Below, piece by piece: positions 1-8,525 of a stretch of 64,000 nt of DNA. The notes below the pieces were generated by a model. The model saw only the letters and a program-made list of their open reading frames with translations. It searched no databases and was not told the origin of the DNA. A program made the translations under genes and the position numbers. The first letter of the stretch is position 1, and every line of letters starts with the position of its first letter. This DNA comes from Verrucomicrobiia bacterium (lineage in GTDB: Bacteria; Verrucomicrobiota; Verrucomicrobiia; Verrucomicrobiales; DEV007). The stretch spans positions 124,001-188,000 of the forward strand of contig JAUICH010000007.1 of NCBI GenBank assembly GCA_030427505.1, given 5' to 3'.

Positions 1-58
1 GCGAAAAAAGGAAGCTAAACAGTCACCGCTGAAGAAACGCGGCCACGAAGGTTCTACC

Positions 59-144
59 GGAGTGGTCCCGCACCTGATCGGCGAACAACGGGTGTCTGAT
101 AAACACCACATGGAAACAACAGAGGGTTCGACTCCCTTACTCCA
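59..144 (+). ncRNA. tRNA-like RNA module with an Ile-type anticodon loop
   Basis: The stretch folds into a near-cloverleaf. The 5-bp end stem is 59-63 with 139-143. A short D-like stem CCG/CGG is at 68-70/79-81. A perfect 5-bp anticodon-like stem (91-95/103-107) carries the 7-nt loop CTGATAA, identical to that of tRNA-Ile(GAT). The T-arm is 122-126/134-138 with loop TTCGACT. It is not a normal tRNA: the end stem is two pairs short, the D-arm lacks the usual consensus, the variable region is about 14 nt and CCA is not encoded. It lies upstream of slipin and RlaP genes. Bacterial Y RNAs (YrlA) of RNA-repair operons contain tRNA-mimic modules, so a Y-RNA-like role is inferred. A degenerate tRNA gene is the alternative. 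Confidence 0.4.
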
Positions 145-147
145 AAC

Positions 148-300
148 GGGTGCTTCCTGGCTTCCGGCTTTCTTCCCCACGGGAAGGGAGCGGCGGCGGG
201 ACGGCCTTGTGAGACTGGCCTCTCCCTAACTCCAGGGGTGGAAGGTGACGTCAGATCTCCCGCCGTTGAGCCGTGGAAGCCGGGAAGCACCTCTCTTTTT
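148..300 (+). ncRNA. Structured RNA with long closing stem and terminal U-tract
   Basis: Positions 149-166 pair with 274-291 in an almost perfect 18-bp helix with two wobble pairs. Inside lie a 6-bp triloop hairpin (172-177/181-186), a second helix (191-201/258-268, with an 8-bp GC core) and small hairpins between 203 and 236. The closing helix is followed at once by TCTCTTTTT, so it could end as an intrinsic terminator. A long helix joining the two ends around a branched interior is the general shape of Y RNAs. No Ro-binding consensus could be confirmed. No reading frame here looks coding. It may be one transcript with the tRNA-like module just upstream or a separate RNA. Confidence 0.45.
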
Positions 301-361
301 CCAGATTCGCATTTTCTGCAAGTCCGCCCGCTGACCCTGACAGAACCAGAAAGGGAAGAGG

Positions 362-377
362 CGGGGGACTTATTGCT
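362..377 (+). promoter_or_regulatory. Weak sigma-54-like -24/-12 element
   Basis: A GG at 363-364 and a GC at 375-376 have the exact GG-N10-GC spacing of sigma-54 promoters, and the -12 side reads TTGCT. The rest of the -24 block does not match well. It lies about 30 bases before the slipin start. RNA-repair operons of the RtcR type are sigma-54 dependent, which is the only reason to list it. Chance occurrence is quite possible. Confidence 0.2.
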
Positions 378-406
378 CAACTCAACTTTACCAGGAGAAA
401 CATCTT

Positions 407-1171
407 ATGGAATGGACCTTTATCATAGTTTTTGCCGTCTTGCTGGCAGCCGCGATCGCCGGCTTCCGCATCCTGCATAGCCTGTATCAGGAGGTCACCA
501 TCTGGGACTACCAGGTGGGGCTGCATTACAAGCATGGCCAGTACCGTGAAACGCTGAAGGCTGGGCGTCACCGCTTGTGGGGCCAGGGCCATGGAGTCGT
601 GCTGTATGACACGCGACTCATGGAAATGGTCGTGAAAGGCCAGGAACTGCTGACCGCGGACGACGCGCCTGTGACGGTTTCCGCCGTGGCAAACTACCGC
701 ATCGCCGATGCGCTGAAAGTTTCCCAGGCGGCCCAGAATCCTGTGCAACTCCTCTATGGAGAAGTGCAGTTGGCCCTGCGCCGCGTGATCGGCGCGGAGG
801 AGCTGGATGCCGTGTTGCAGAAGAAAGCCGCCTTTGGTCAGGCCCTGTTTGACCAAGTGGTGCCAAGAGCTGCCGCCCTCGGCTACGAAGTCGACAGCGT
901 GGATGTCCGGGACCTGTCCGTCTCCGGCGAGCTGAAGCGTGTCTGCGCCGGTGTGTTGCAGGCGCGCAAGGAAGCCCTGGCGGAACTGGAACGCGCCCGC
1001 GGACAGGCAGCCGCCCTGCGCACCCTGGCCAATGCCGCACGCGTCTATGAAAAGAACCCAGGTCTGGTGCGCTTGCGCTACCTGGATGTGGTGGAGAAAT
1101 CCGCCCAAGGCATGGGCAACACCATCGTGGTGGGTGGCCCGGAAAAATGGACCGTGGAGGTGGCTCCTTGA
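407..1171 (+). CDS. SPFH/band-7 (slipin-type) membrane protein
   Basis: A 254-residue protein with one N-terminal membrane segment (about residues 4-22) followed by a band-7/SPFH domain and a C-terminal Ala/Glu-rich helical stretch. The order fits slipin/stomatin proteins, which oligomerise on the inner face of the membrane. An AGGAGA ribosome binding site sits 8 bases before the ATG. It is the first protein gene after two structured RNAs and precedes an unknown gene and two RlaP nucleotidyltransferases. Slipin genes are recurrent members of bacterial RNA-repair loci, so a role there is inferred. Alternatively it is a general membrane-stress protein that happens to be adjacent. Confidence 0.85.
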   Translation: MEWTFIIVFAVLLAAAIAGFRILHSLYQEVTIWDYQVGLHYKHGQYRETLKAGRHRLWGQGHGVVLYDTRLMEMVVKGQELLTADDAPVTVSAVANYRIADALKVSQAAQNPVQLLYGEVQLALRRVIGAEELDAVLQKKAAFGQALFDQVVPRAAALGYEVDSVDVRDLSVSGELKRVCAGVLQARKEALAELERARGQAAALRTLANAARVYEKNPGLVRLRYLDVVEKSAQGMGNTIVVGGPEKWTVEVAP

Positions 1172-1246
1172 ATGGGGCCGCCTCCTTTCCGTCCAAGGAA
1201 ATGAAAGAGACAAAGTAGACATAGAAAATCTGCTAACCGTAGTATC

Positions 1247-2128
1247 GTGAAAGAAAACTGTGACAGTAAGAGCCGGCGCCGTGATCGCGCCGGACGGATC
1301 ACGGCTCACGACAAGAAGCTGCTTGCTTTGGATAAAGAAGTGCGGCGCCTCTATCGTGTAAGATGGAACGCGCCACTGATCGAACTCGATAGGCCCTATC
1401 AGAGTGGTTGGCTGCGTTACTTTGAGCTGACTCCAGAAGCCAAACGAAGAAAAGATGCCGACGATCTGGAGAAGCCCCTTGCTCTGTTTAACCACCGCCA
1501 GCGGAGTCGGCACCGGGACTTTCGAAAGCCAAAGGCCTCGAAGCGCTCTGGCAAACCCGCGGGCTTTGGTTTGCGAAAGCTCCGCGCCGATACGCTGCTG
1601 AGAGAACGCTGCGATGAGGCGCTGCTGAAGTATGTCGAGTTCAGACGGCGGCCGATCATGACACTTGAACGATTGATAGAAATCTTCCTTTCCTGTCCCG
1701 GATACCGCGTGAGCTTCCGCTATCCGCAGTACGCCAAAGTACGGGTCGAGCCCTATATGATCACCCACCAACGGGTGGACTTGCCCGAGGTGCGGCAGCG
1801 GATCGACGAGATCGAAACCTACTTCGAATCCTGCCATGGACGCCAACGGTTGGCGTGGCTTCGCGGAAGGCGATGTTATTGGAAATTCAACTCTGAATTT
1901 GCCAAGCTAAAGGCTCAGATCGCGGACCGGGAGGTGGAGACCGCTTTCAGGTTCTGGGAAGGGCCGGATCTGGACGAACTGAGTTTCGGTAAGATTGTAG
2001 AAGTAAAAGGCGGGTTCCAAAGCCCGCCTTTTTTGCATATGAATTCGTCTATTCACTCGACCTCCCTGACTTTCCGAGAAACTCAGCTCCCGGAATTGTC
2101 TTCCGTAGTCCTTTCCATGGCGGCGTAA
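1247..2128 (+). CDS. Unrecognised basic protein preceding RlaP genes
   Basis: 293 residues from a GTG start. The N-terminal half is very rich in Arg and Lys, with a conserved-looking segment of aromatic and Pro residues near residues 40-60, then a helical C-terminal half. No domain is recognised with certainty. The charge suggests nucleic-acid binding. The last ~40 codons are odd: the frame runs through a strong intrinsic terminator at 2005-2034, and the +1 frame carries stops at 1980, 1998 and 2004. The biological C-terminus may therefore lie near 1980-2005 and the last residues may be a read-through extension. The stop overlaps the start of the next gene by one base. Confidence 0.6.
   Translation: MKENCDSKSRRRDRAGRITAHDKKLLALDKEVRRLYRVRWNAPLIELDRPYQSGWLRYFELTPEAKRRKDADDLEKPLALFNHRQRSRHRDFRKPKASKRSGKPAGFGLRKLRADTLLRERCDEALLKYVEFRRRPIMTLERLIEIFLSCPGYRVSFRYPQYAKVRVEPYMITHQRVDLPEVRQRIDEIETYFESCHGRQRLAWLRGRRCYWKFNSEFAKLKAQIADREVETAFRFWEGPDLDELSFGKIVEVKGGFQSPPFLHMNSSIHSTSLTFRETQLPELSSVVLSMAA
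2005..2034 (+). terminator. Intrinsic terminator inside the 3' end of the upstream frame
   Basis: A perfect 10-bp stem (2005-2014 with 2023-2032) has an 8-base loop and overlaps a run of six T. It lies within the last 45 codons of the open frame that begins at 1247. It would cut or attenuate transcription into the two nucleotidyltransferase genes unless antiterminated or covered by translating ribosomes. Confidence 0.7.
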
Positions 2129-2910
2129 TGAACCCGACTGAATTAATTCAAAGTCGATTGAACCAGCTCGAAGCCGAATACGGTCTTAGAATTCTCCATG
2201 CCGTGGAATCGGGGAGCCGGGCGTGGGGCTTTGCGTCGGAAGACAGCGACTACGACGTGCGCTTTCTCTACGTGTGGCCGACGGCGCGCTATCTCAGCAT
2301 TTCAGAAAGTCCGGAATCCCTGGAATTGGGCGTGGACGAGAATAACCTGGATCTTTCCGGCTGGGACCTGCGAAAAGCATTGCGGCTGTTTTGCCGTTCG
2401 AACGGTCCCCTGTTGGAGTGGCTTCATTCTCCGGTGGTTTACCGAACCAACGCCGAAGAAGTGGATCGGTGGCGTTCGCTGGTGCCGGGCGTTCTTTCCC
2501 CCAAGAGTCTGGCGGGACACTATGCCGGATTGGCTAAGCGGCTGTGGAACGGCGCAAACGAGTCAGGAGCCTTCACCGCGAAGCGATACCTTTACATCAT
2601 ACGCGGCGTCCTTTCAGCCCGCCACGTGGCGACCACGGGAACGGTGGCGCCGGTTTCGTTTCAGAAACTTCGGGAGGTGGTGAAAATAGATTTGGATCTT
2701 CAGGCTCTCCTGGATGACATGATTGCCGCCAAAGAGCAGTCGGCGGAAAAAGACAGAGTCGACCGGGTTGACGCCCTGGATCTTTTCGTCGAATCCGAGC
2801 TTCAAAGCTTAAGCAGTATGATCGAAGGACTGAGCGAGCGGGAACCCGACATGACCGCCGTGGACGAGTTCTTTCGTTCCGTGGTATTGGAGGCAGGCAC
2901 AGAGGGATGA
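2128..2910 (+). CDS. RlaP-type nucleotidyltransferase (pol-beta superfamily), copy 1
   Basis: 260 residues. The N-terminal motif GSRAWGFASEDSDYDVRF (about residues 28-45) is the GS...D.D signature of the pol-beta fold, in the form seen in the YcgL/RlaP family (COG3541, PF10127). The two acidic residues of SDYD are the expected metal ligands. RlaP proteins are linked by genome context to RNA ligase and RNA-repair systems. The start overlaps the preceding stop by one base and the end overlaps the next gene by 4 bases, so all three are probably translated together. The substrate is unknown. Confidence 0.8.
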   Translation: MNPTELIQSRLNQLEAEYGLRILHAVESGSRAWGFASEDSDYDVRFLYVWPTARYLSISESPESLELGVDENNLDLSGWDLRKALRLFCRSNGPLLEWLHSPVVYRTNAEEVDRWRSLVPGVLSPKSLAGHYAGLAKRLWNGANESGAFTAKRYLYIIRGVLSARHVATTGTVAPVSFQKLREVVKIDLDLQALLDDMIAAKEQSAEKDRVDRVDALDLFVESELQSLSSMIEGLSEREPDMTAVDEFFRSVVLEAGTEG

Positions 2911-3968
2911 AACTGGAGGAAGCGAGTAGCCCGGATAACCTGCTGCTGGAATGTGTCTCCGGCAGCAAGGCTTATGGCACCGACACGCCGGAATCCGACG
3001 AGGATCTGCGGGGCGTGTTCGTTGTGCCCCGGCGGGTGCTCTATGGCCTTTCGACGATCGAGCAGGTCAGCGACACCGGAAATGACGAAACCTACTACGA
3101 GGTGGGGCGGTTTGTTGAGCTGTTGCTGAAGAACAATCCGAACGTCATGGAACTGCTCTACATGCCGGAGGACTGCATCCGGTTCCGGAATTCCCTGATG
3201 GACCTGCTCCAGCCTGAGCTATTTCTCTCTAAGTTGTGCAAGGACACTTTTGCTGGCTACGCCATGACCCAGGTCAAAAAAGCGCGCGGGCTGAACAAGA
3301 AGATCGTCAACCCGATGGAGGTCGAAAGAAAGTCCCTCCTGGAATTTTGCTTCGTGGTGGAAGGCCAGGGGTCGGTGCCACTAGAAACCTGGTTAGCAAA
3401 GAAAGGTATCCAGCAAAGCGAATGTGGTCTGGTCAGTATTCCTCACATGCGGGATGTCTATGGCGTGTACCACGACTCCAGCCAGACGCTTGGCTACCGC
3501 GGGGTGATCCGGGATAACGAGGGAACGGAGCTATGCCTGAGCAGCGTGCCAAAGGGCGAGCAACCGGTGGGCTGGATGAACTTCAACCGGGACGGGTTCA
3601 AACGCCATTGCAAGGAATACAAAGAGTATTGGCAGTGGGTGAACGAACGCAATGAAGCCCGCTACACTACCAACGTGGAACACGGTAAGAACTACGATTC
3701 CAAGAACCTCATGCACACCTTCCGTCTCTTGGACACAGCGGCTGAGATCGCCCGGGAAGGCCGGATTGGAGTGCGCCGGCCGAACCGGGAATTCTTAATG
3801 AGCGTCCGGAGAGGGGAGTTCGACTACGATGACCTGATCCGCATGGCGGAAGAGAAGATCGAAGAAATCCACGAACTGTTCGCGGTGTCTCCATTGCCGG
3901 AAACGCCGGACCGGAAGAAAGCGGAGGAGGCGTTGGTGGAGATTCGGGAACGATGGTATGGGCTGTGA
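2907..3968 (+). CDS. RlaP-type nucleotidyltransferase, copy 2
   Basis: 353 residues. The motif GSKAYGTDTPESDEDLRG near residues 19-36 is the family signature, with Asp/Glu metal ligands in SDED. It starts in an ATGA overlap with the previous nucleotidyltransferase. It is longer than copy 1 and only distantly similar, so the pair looks like two specialised enzymes rather than a recent duplication. The end of the co-directional block is here. Together with the slipin gene and upstream structured RNAs the context suggests end-healing or nucleotide addition on damaged RNA. This function is inferred from neighbours. Confidence 0.8.
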   Translation: MKLEEASSPDNLLLECVSGSKAYGTDTPESDEDLRGVFVVPRRVLYGLSTIEQVSDTGNDETYYEVGRFVELLLKNNPNVMELLYMPEDCIRFRNSLMDLLQPELFLSKLCKDTFAGYAMTQVKKARGLNKKIVNPMEVERKSLLEFCFVVEGQGSVPLETWLAKKGIQQSECGLVSIPHMRDVYGVYHDSSQTLGYRGVIRDNEGTELCLSSVPKGEQPVGWMNFNRDGFKRHCKEYKEYWQWVNERNEARYTTNVEHGKNYDSKNLMHTFRLLDTAAEIAREGRIGVRRPNREFLMSVRRGEFDYDDLIRMAEEKIEEIHELFAVSPLPETPDRKKAEEALVEIRERWYGL

Positions 3969-4006
3969 GTTGCTTTCTTGATTACAGGCTTAGGGAGAAA
4001 GGGTAA

Positions 4007-4330
4007 ATGAATCTAGTGATCCTCCCTTCTTACGGACTTGCTACTATCCGGGCGAGGAACTTCCGAACCGAGCTAACGAATTATTGCGGCGAAAAGTTCG
4101 CGCAATGTGTGGAAGAATTTAGTCTGTCGAAGGTCGGACTCAATGTCCTTGTATTGGTCAGATGCTGCCTTATTCTGCTTTCGCGAACGCGCTCGGAGAT
4201 CGCGTTCCACCTTCAGATGCGGCTTCGCTCATTTCCGAATTCGAACGGAAAACCTCATCAATCCAATTCCGCGTTGGTCGTATCCGCCTTGCGAAGCGGA
4301 AAGTTGAAAGACAAGGAGAACCAAAGCTAG
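4007..4330 (+). CDS. Possible small or degraded gene, unrecognised
   Basis: A 107-codon frame starts with ATG 4 bases after a purine-rich GGGAGAAAGGG. The first ~45 residues look protein-like, but the later part is poorer. From about 4162 a second frame (shift of two) reads more convincingly up to about 4345. This could be a gene broken by a frameshift. Base composition is more AT-rich than the neighbours. No family is recognised, and it converges on the minus-strand gene ending at 4327. Confidence 0.25.
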   Translation: MNLVILPSYGLATIRARNFRTELTNYCGEKFAQCVEEFSLSKVGLNVLVLVRCCLILLSRTRSEIAFHLQMRLRSFPNSNGKPHQSNSALVVSALRSGKLKDKENQS

Positions 4331-4692
4331 ATATCTATCTTGGCCACAGCTTCAAAGCCATACTGGTCGAGGGCGCGAAGCACTTCATCCGCGAGGCAGG
4401 GTGGAGACAGCGTGCGAGCAAAGGTAAGGGTCACGCAGTGAATGTAACCCACCATGGTTTCGAAGGGCCGGGCAGAGATGCCTCGCTCATGGAGCCAGTG
4501 GTCGAAGGCGGCCAGGGCGGAAAGCCAGTCGCTCAGCGCGTAGGGAGATTCGTCGACGTGCTGGAAGAGTTCAGCCATGGCGGCGTCGCTCTCAGCCTGA
4601 GCGGTTTGGAAGAAGGCGTCGAGTGTCCGCCAAGTGCCTGCGTCCGGGCAGGCGGCTCGGATCAAGGCTCGGTCTGAATCCGGGATCTCCAT
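4327..4692 (-). CDS. Small helical protein downstream of metH, unrecognised
   Basis: 121 residues, acidic and mostly alpha-helical, with no signal peptide or membrane segment. An AGGGAG ribosome binding site lies just before the ATG. It begins 23 bases after the metH stop on the same strand and is probably co-transcribed. No family or motif was recognised. The continuous frame, good ribosome site and operon position support a real gene. Confidence 0.55.
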   Translation of the reverse strand: MEIPDSDRALIRAACPDAGTWRTLDAFFQTAQAESDAAMAELFQHVDESPYALSDWLSALAAFDHWLHERGISARPFETMVGYIHCVTLTFARTLSPPCLADEVLRALDQYGFEAVAKIDI

Positions 4693-4715
4693 GGGCTCCC
4701 TGGTGAGGCTCGTGC

Positions 4716-7700
4716 TTAGTAACCCAGGTTGGGCTGCAACCAGCGCTCCACTTCTTCCACGCTTTTTCCGGTGCGCTGAGCGTAGTCTTCCACTTGGTCT
4801 TTCCGGATCTTGCCGACGTTAAAGTAGCGAGACTCGGGATGGAAAAAGTAGAGGCCGGAGACCGAGCTAGGCGGGTTCATCGCGTAGCTGGTGGTGAGCT
4901 GGATGCCGGTCTTCGCCTCTACGTCCAGCAGGCGCCAAAGCGTTTCCTTTTCGGTATGGTCCGGGCAGGCGGGATAGCCCGCGGCGGGTCGGATGCCGCG
5001 ATACTTTTCGGCGATCATCTCGTCCACTGAGAGCCCTTCGCTTTTGCCAAAGCCCATGAATTCGCGCACCCGCTTGTGGAGCAGCTCGGCGAGGCCTTCG
5101 GCAAAACGGTCGGCCAGCGCCTGGATAATGATGGCGGTGTAGTCGTCGTGCTTATTCTTGAAGGTGGCGGCGTAGTCTTCGATCTCCTGGCCAGCCGTGA
5201 CGGCAAAGGTACCGATGAAGTCTGCCCGGCCGCTGGACTTGGGCGCGATGAAATCCGACAGGCACTGGTAGGGCGTGCCTTCTTTGACTTTCCGCTTTTG
5301 CTGGCGGAGGAAGCGGAAAGTTTCCAATACCTTCCCGGAGTCATTGCCCGCGTAAACTTCCACGTCGTCGCCAATGCTGTTTGCCGGCCAGACACCCCAG
5401 AGGGCGCGCGCGTGAAGCCGGTTGTTGCTCACCAGTTCTTCCAACACGCGGCGGGCGTCGTTGTAAAGTTCCGTGGCCTGGGCGCCATGCTTGGGATGTT
5501 CCAGGATTTTCGGGAACACGCCGCGCAATTCCCAGGCGTGGAAGAAAGGCGTCCAGTCGAACATCTCCACGATCTCCTCCAGTGGAACGGGATCCCAGAG
5601 GTGAGAGCCGATGGATTCAGGTTGGGCGATCTCCATGGTGTCCCAGTTCGTTTGGAATGCTTCCGCGCGAGCTTCCTGGATGGAGACAAAGTCCGCGGCG
5701 GAATGCCCGCTCCCGGCGTGACGGAGGCGATCTTTCTCTTCGTTGTCAGCCAGTTCCTGGAGGAAGCCTTCGCGCATGTTGTCCGAGAGCAGGCGATTGC
5801 ACACGCCCACCACCAGGGAGGCATCGCCTACGTGGACCACGGGACCGTGATAGTTCGGCGCGATCTTGATGGCGGTGTGCGCCCGGCTGGTGGTGGCGCC
5901 GCCGACCAGCAGCGGCGTGTTGAAACCCTGCCGCTCCATCTCCTTCGCATTGAAGATCATTTCATCCAGCGAGGGCGTGATAAGGCCGCTCATGCCGATG
6001 ATGTCGGCGCCTTCCTTCTTCGCGGTTTTCAAGATGGTCTCGCAGTCCACCATGACGCCCAAGTCGATGACATTGTATCCATTGCACCCTAACACAACCC
6101 CTACAATGTTCTTGCCGATGTCATGGACATCGCCCTTTACCGTGGCGATGACGAAAGTGCCCGCGCCGGATTTGTCATTCGCGGCGGCTTTCTCCGCCTC
6201 CATGTAGGGCGTCAGGTAGGCCACGGCGCGCTTCATGACGCGGGCGCTTTTCACCACTTGGGGGAGGAACATTTTCCCTTCGCCGAAGAGATCGCCCACG
6301 ATCTTCATTCCGTCCATGAGCGGACCTTCGATGACATCCAGCGGGCGGGGCAGTTTCTGCCGGGCTTCTTCGGTATCCTTTTCGATGAAGTCCGTGATGC
6401 CTTTGACCAGCGCGTGGGAGAGCCGTGCTTCCACCGTGCCTTCACGCCAGGTCAGGTCTGGGCCGGTGCTCTTGCCTTTGCTGCTGTCGCCGCGGTTCTT
6501 GATCTCTTCCGCGTAGTCAATGAGTCGCTCCGTGGCGTCCGGGCGGCGGTTAAGCAGTACGTCCTCCACCATTTCCAGGAGCTTCGGCTCTACTTCCTCA
6601 TATACTTCCAGCATCCCGGCATTCACGATGCCCATGTCCAAGCCCGCTTTGATGGCGTGGAATAGGAAAGCCGCGTGCATGGCTTCGCGCACCGTGTTGT
6701 TGCCCCGGAAAGAGAAGGACACGTTGGACACCCCGCCGCTGGTGCGGCAGCCGGGGCAGACCTTTTTCACCTCGCGGACTCCTTCGATGAAGTTCACCGC
6801 ATAGTTGTTGTGTTCCTCCATCCCGGTGGCCACGGTCAGGATGTTGAGGTCGAAGATGATGTCTTCCGGCGCCAGGCCCACCTTGTTAGTCAGAATGTCA
6901 AAAGCCCGCTTCGCGATACGGACTTTCTCGTCCAGTTCCGCGGCCTGGCCCTTTTCGTCGAAGGCCATCACCACGGCCGAGGCGCCGTAGCGTTTCACCT
7001 TCTCCGCCTGCTCGATGAATTTCTCCTCGCCCTCTTTCAGGCTGATGGAGTTCACGATGCCCTTGCCCTGGACACACTGGAGCCCGGCCTCGATGACGCT
7101 CCACTTGGAGGAGTCGATCATGACCGGCACCTTGGAAATGTCCGGTTCGGAGGCGATGAGATTCATGAAGTGCCGCATGCACTCCTCACCATCCAGCATG
7201 CCTTCATCGAAGTTTACATCGATGACGTTGGCGCCGCTTTCCACTTGTTGCCGGGCCACGGCGAGCGCGGCGTCGAAGTCGTTATCCTTGATCAGCTTCT
7301 TAAAGCGTGGGGAACCGGTCACGTTGCACCGCTCGCCCACCATCAGGAACGGCGCGCCTACCTCCGGCAGGACCACCGGTTCCAGGCCGGAAAGAATCAG
7401 GGCGTGGTTACCGCTGGCCACTTCCCGCTTTGGATACGCGAGCGACATCTCCCGCACCTTGGCGATGTGGTCCGGCGTGGTGCCGCAGCAACCGCCCACC
7501 GCGTTCACCAGGCCGTCTTTGGCGAATGCGGACACCAGGCTGCCGGTGATCTCCGGCGTTTCGTCATAGCCGGTTTCGCTTAAGGGATTGGGTAGACCGG
7601 CGTTCGGGTAGACGTGGACGAAGCAGTCCGCGTTTTTAGAAAGAGCCTGAAGGTAGGGCCGCATCTGGTCCGCGCCCAGCGCGCAGTTCAGGCCCACACA

Positions 7701-8444
7701 CATGGGTTTCGCGTGCCGGACGGAGGCCCAGAACGCTTCCGTCGTTTGGCCGGACAGCGTGCGGCCCGAGGCATCCGTGATCGTGACCGAAATGAAGAGA
7801 GGCCAGCGCTGACCGCGTTCCGCGAAGAACTCCTGCGCCGCGTAAAGGCCTGCCTTTACGTTCAGAGTGTCGAAGATCGTCTCATAAAGGAGGATGTCCG
7901 CGCCACCCTCAATCAGCGTTTCGAGCTGCTGCCGGTAGGCGTTCTTCAGTTCCTCAAATGACGTGGCGCGGTATTCCGGCCGGTTTACATCCGGGGAGAG
8001 AGAGGCCGTGCGGTTCGTTGGTCCCAGCGCGCCCGCGACGAAACAGTGCCGCCCGGGATTCTCCGCTTCCACCTGATCGGCCACGGTGCGGGCCAGCTTG
8101 GCGGAAGCGACATTCAACTCCGGGACCAGGTCTTCCAGCTTGTAATCCGCCTGGGCGATCGTGGTGCCGGAAAAGGTGTTCGTTTCCACGATGTCCGCAC
8201 CCGCATCGAAATACGCGCGGTGAATCCCGCCGATGATGTCCGGCCGTGTCAGGGTCAGCAGGTCATTGTTACCCTTCAGGAGAATCTTGTGATCTCCGAA
8301 CCGGTCGCCGCGAAAGGCGTCCTCCTCCAGCTTGTGGCGCTGGATCATGGTGCCCATGGCGCCATCGATGATGAGGATGCGCTCCCGGAAAAGGGATTCC
8401 AGGAGTTGGCCGCGTTCCGTGAGGGGAAGTGAAGACGATTTCAA
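4716..8444 (-). CDS. metH: Cobalamin-dependent methionine synthase
   Basis: 1242 residues, close to the 1227 of E. coli MetH. Domains in order: homocysteine-binding barrel with zinc Cys ligands in GLNCALG and GGCCGTT; pterin-binding barrel (VGERCNVTG onward); cobalamin domain with the axial His in GDVHDIGKN (about residue 775); C-terminal AdoMet reactivation domain ending [10 protein letters not shown]. It transfers the methyl group of methyl-tetrahydrofolate via methylcobalamin to homocysteine. The first usable start is TTG; no good ribosome site was seen, so the N-terminus is uncertain by a few residues. It lies downstream of a BtuB-like receptor on the same strand, which fits the need for B12. 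Confidence 0.97.
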   Translation of the reverse strand: MKSSSLPLTERGQLLESLFRERILIIDGAMGTMIQRHKLEEDAFRGDRFGDHKILLKGNNDLLTLTRPDIIGGIHRAYFDAGADIVETNTFSGTTIAQADYKLEDLVPELNVASAKLARTVADQVEAENPGRHCFVAGALGPTNRTASLSPDVNRPEYRATSFEELKNAYRQQLETLIEGGADILLYETIFDTLNVKAGLYAAQEFFAERGQRWPLFISVTITDASGRTLSGQTTEAFWASVRHAKPMCVGLNCALGADQMRPYLQALSKNADCFVHVYPNAGLPNPLSETGYDETPEITGSLVSAFAKDGLVNAVGGCCGTTPDHIAKVREMSLAYPKREVASGNHALILSGLEPVVLPEVGAPFLMVGERCNVTGSPRFKKLIKDNDFDAALAVARQQVESGANVIDVNFDEGMLDGEECMRHFMNLIASEPDISKVPVMIDSSKWSVIEAGLQCVQGKGIVNSISLKEGEEKFIEQAEKVKRYGASAVVMAFDEKGQAAELDEKVRIAKRAFDILTNKVGLAPEDIIFDLNILTVATGMEEHNNYAVNFIEGVREVKKVCPGCRTSGGVSNVSFSFRGNNTVREAMHAAFLFHAIKAGLDMGIVNAGMLEVYEEVEPKLLEMVEDVLLNRRPDATERLIDYAEEIKNRGDSSKGKSTGPDLTWREGTVEARLSHALVKGITDFIEKDTEEARQKLPRPLDVIEGPLMDGMKIVGDLFGEGKMFLPQVVKSARVMKRAVAYLTPYMEAEKAAANDKSGAGTFVIATVKGDVHDIGKNIVGVVLGCNGYNVIDLGVMVDCETILKTAKKEGADIIGMSGLITPSLDEMIFNAKEMERQGFNTPLLVGGATTSRAHTAIKIAPNYHGPVVHVGDASLVVGVCNRLLSDNMREGFLQELADNEEKDRLRHAGSGHSAADFVSIQEARAEAFQTNWDTMEIAQPESIGSHLWDPVPLEEIVEMFDWTPFFHAWELRGVFPKILEHPKHGAQATELYNDARRVLEELVSNNRLHARALWGVWPANSIGDDVEVYAGNDSGKVLETFRFLRQQKRKVKEGTPYQCLSDFIAPKSSGRADFIGTFAVTAGQEIEDYAATFKNKHDDYTAIIIQALADRFAEGLAELLHKRVREFMGFGKSEGLSVDEMIAEKYRGIRPAAGYPACPDHTEKETLWRLLDVEAKTGIQLTTSYAMNPPSSVSGLYFFHPESRYFNVGKIRKDQVEDYAQRTGKSVEEVERWLQPNLGY

Positions 8445-8525
8445 ACTGAGATGGTAGGGAAGAAAAAGTGGCTAAGTTAGGTCCTTGAGGACGGTGGGGA
8501 GACCTTCCGTCCTTTTCGCGACCTG

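Noticed and set aside
148-300. SRP RNA, RNase P RNA or tmRNA
   Set aside because: None of the conserved sequence landmarks of those RNAs is present, although the fold is strong.
377-1846. Long minus-strand frame opposite the slipin and unknown genes
   Set aside because: It is antisense to well-supported genes, low in complexity and has no family features; similar antisense frames opposite metH, thrS, the esterase and the radical SAM gene were dropped for the same reason.
4162-4677. 171-codon plus-strand gene
   Set aside because: Its second half is antisense to the better-supported minus-strand gene at 4327-4692; only the first part may be a gene remnant.
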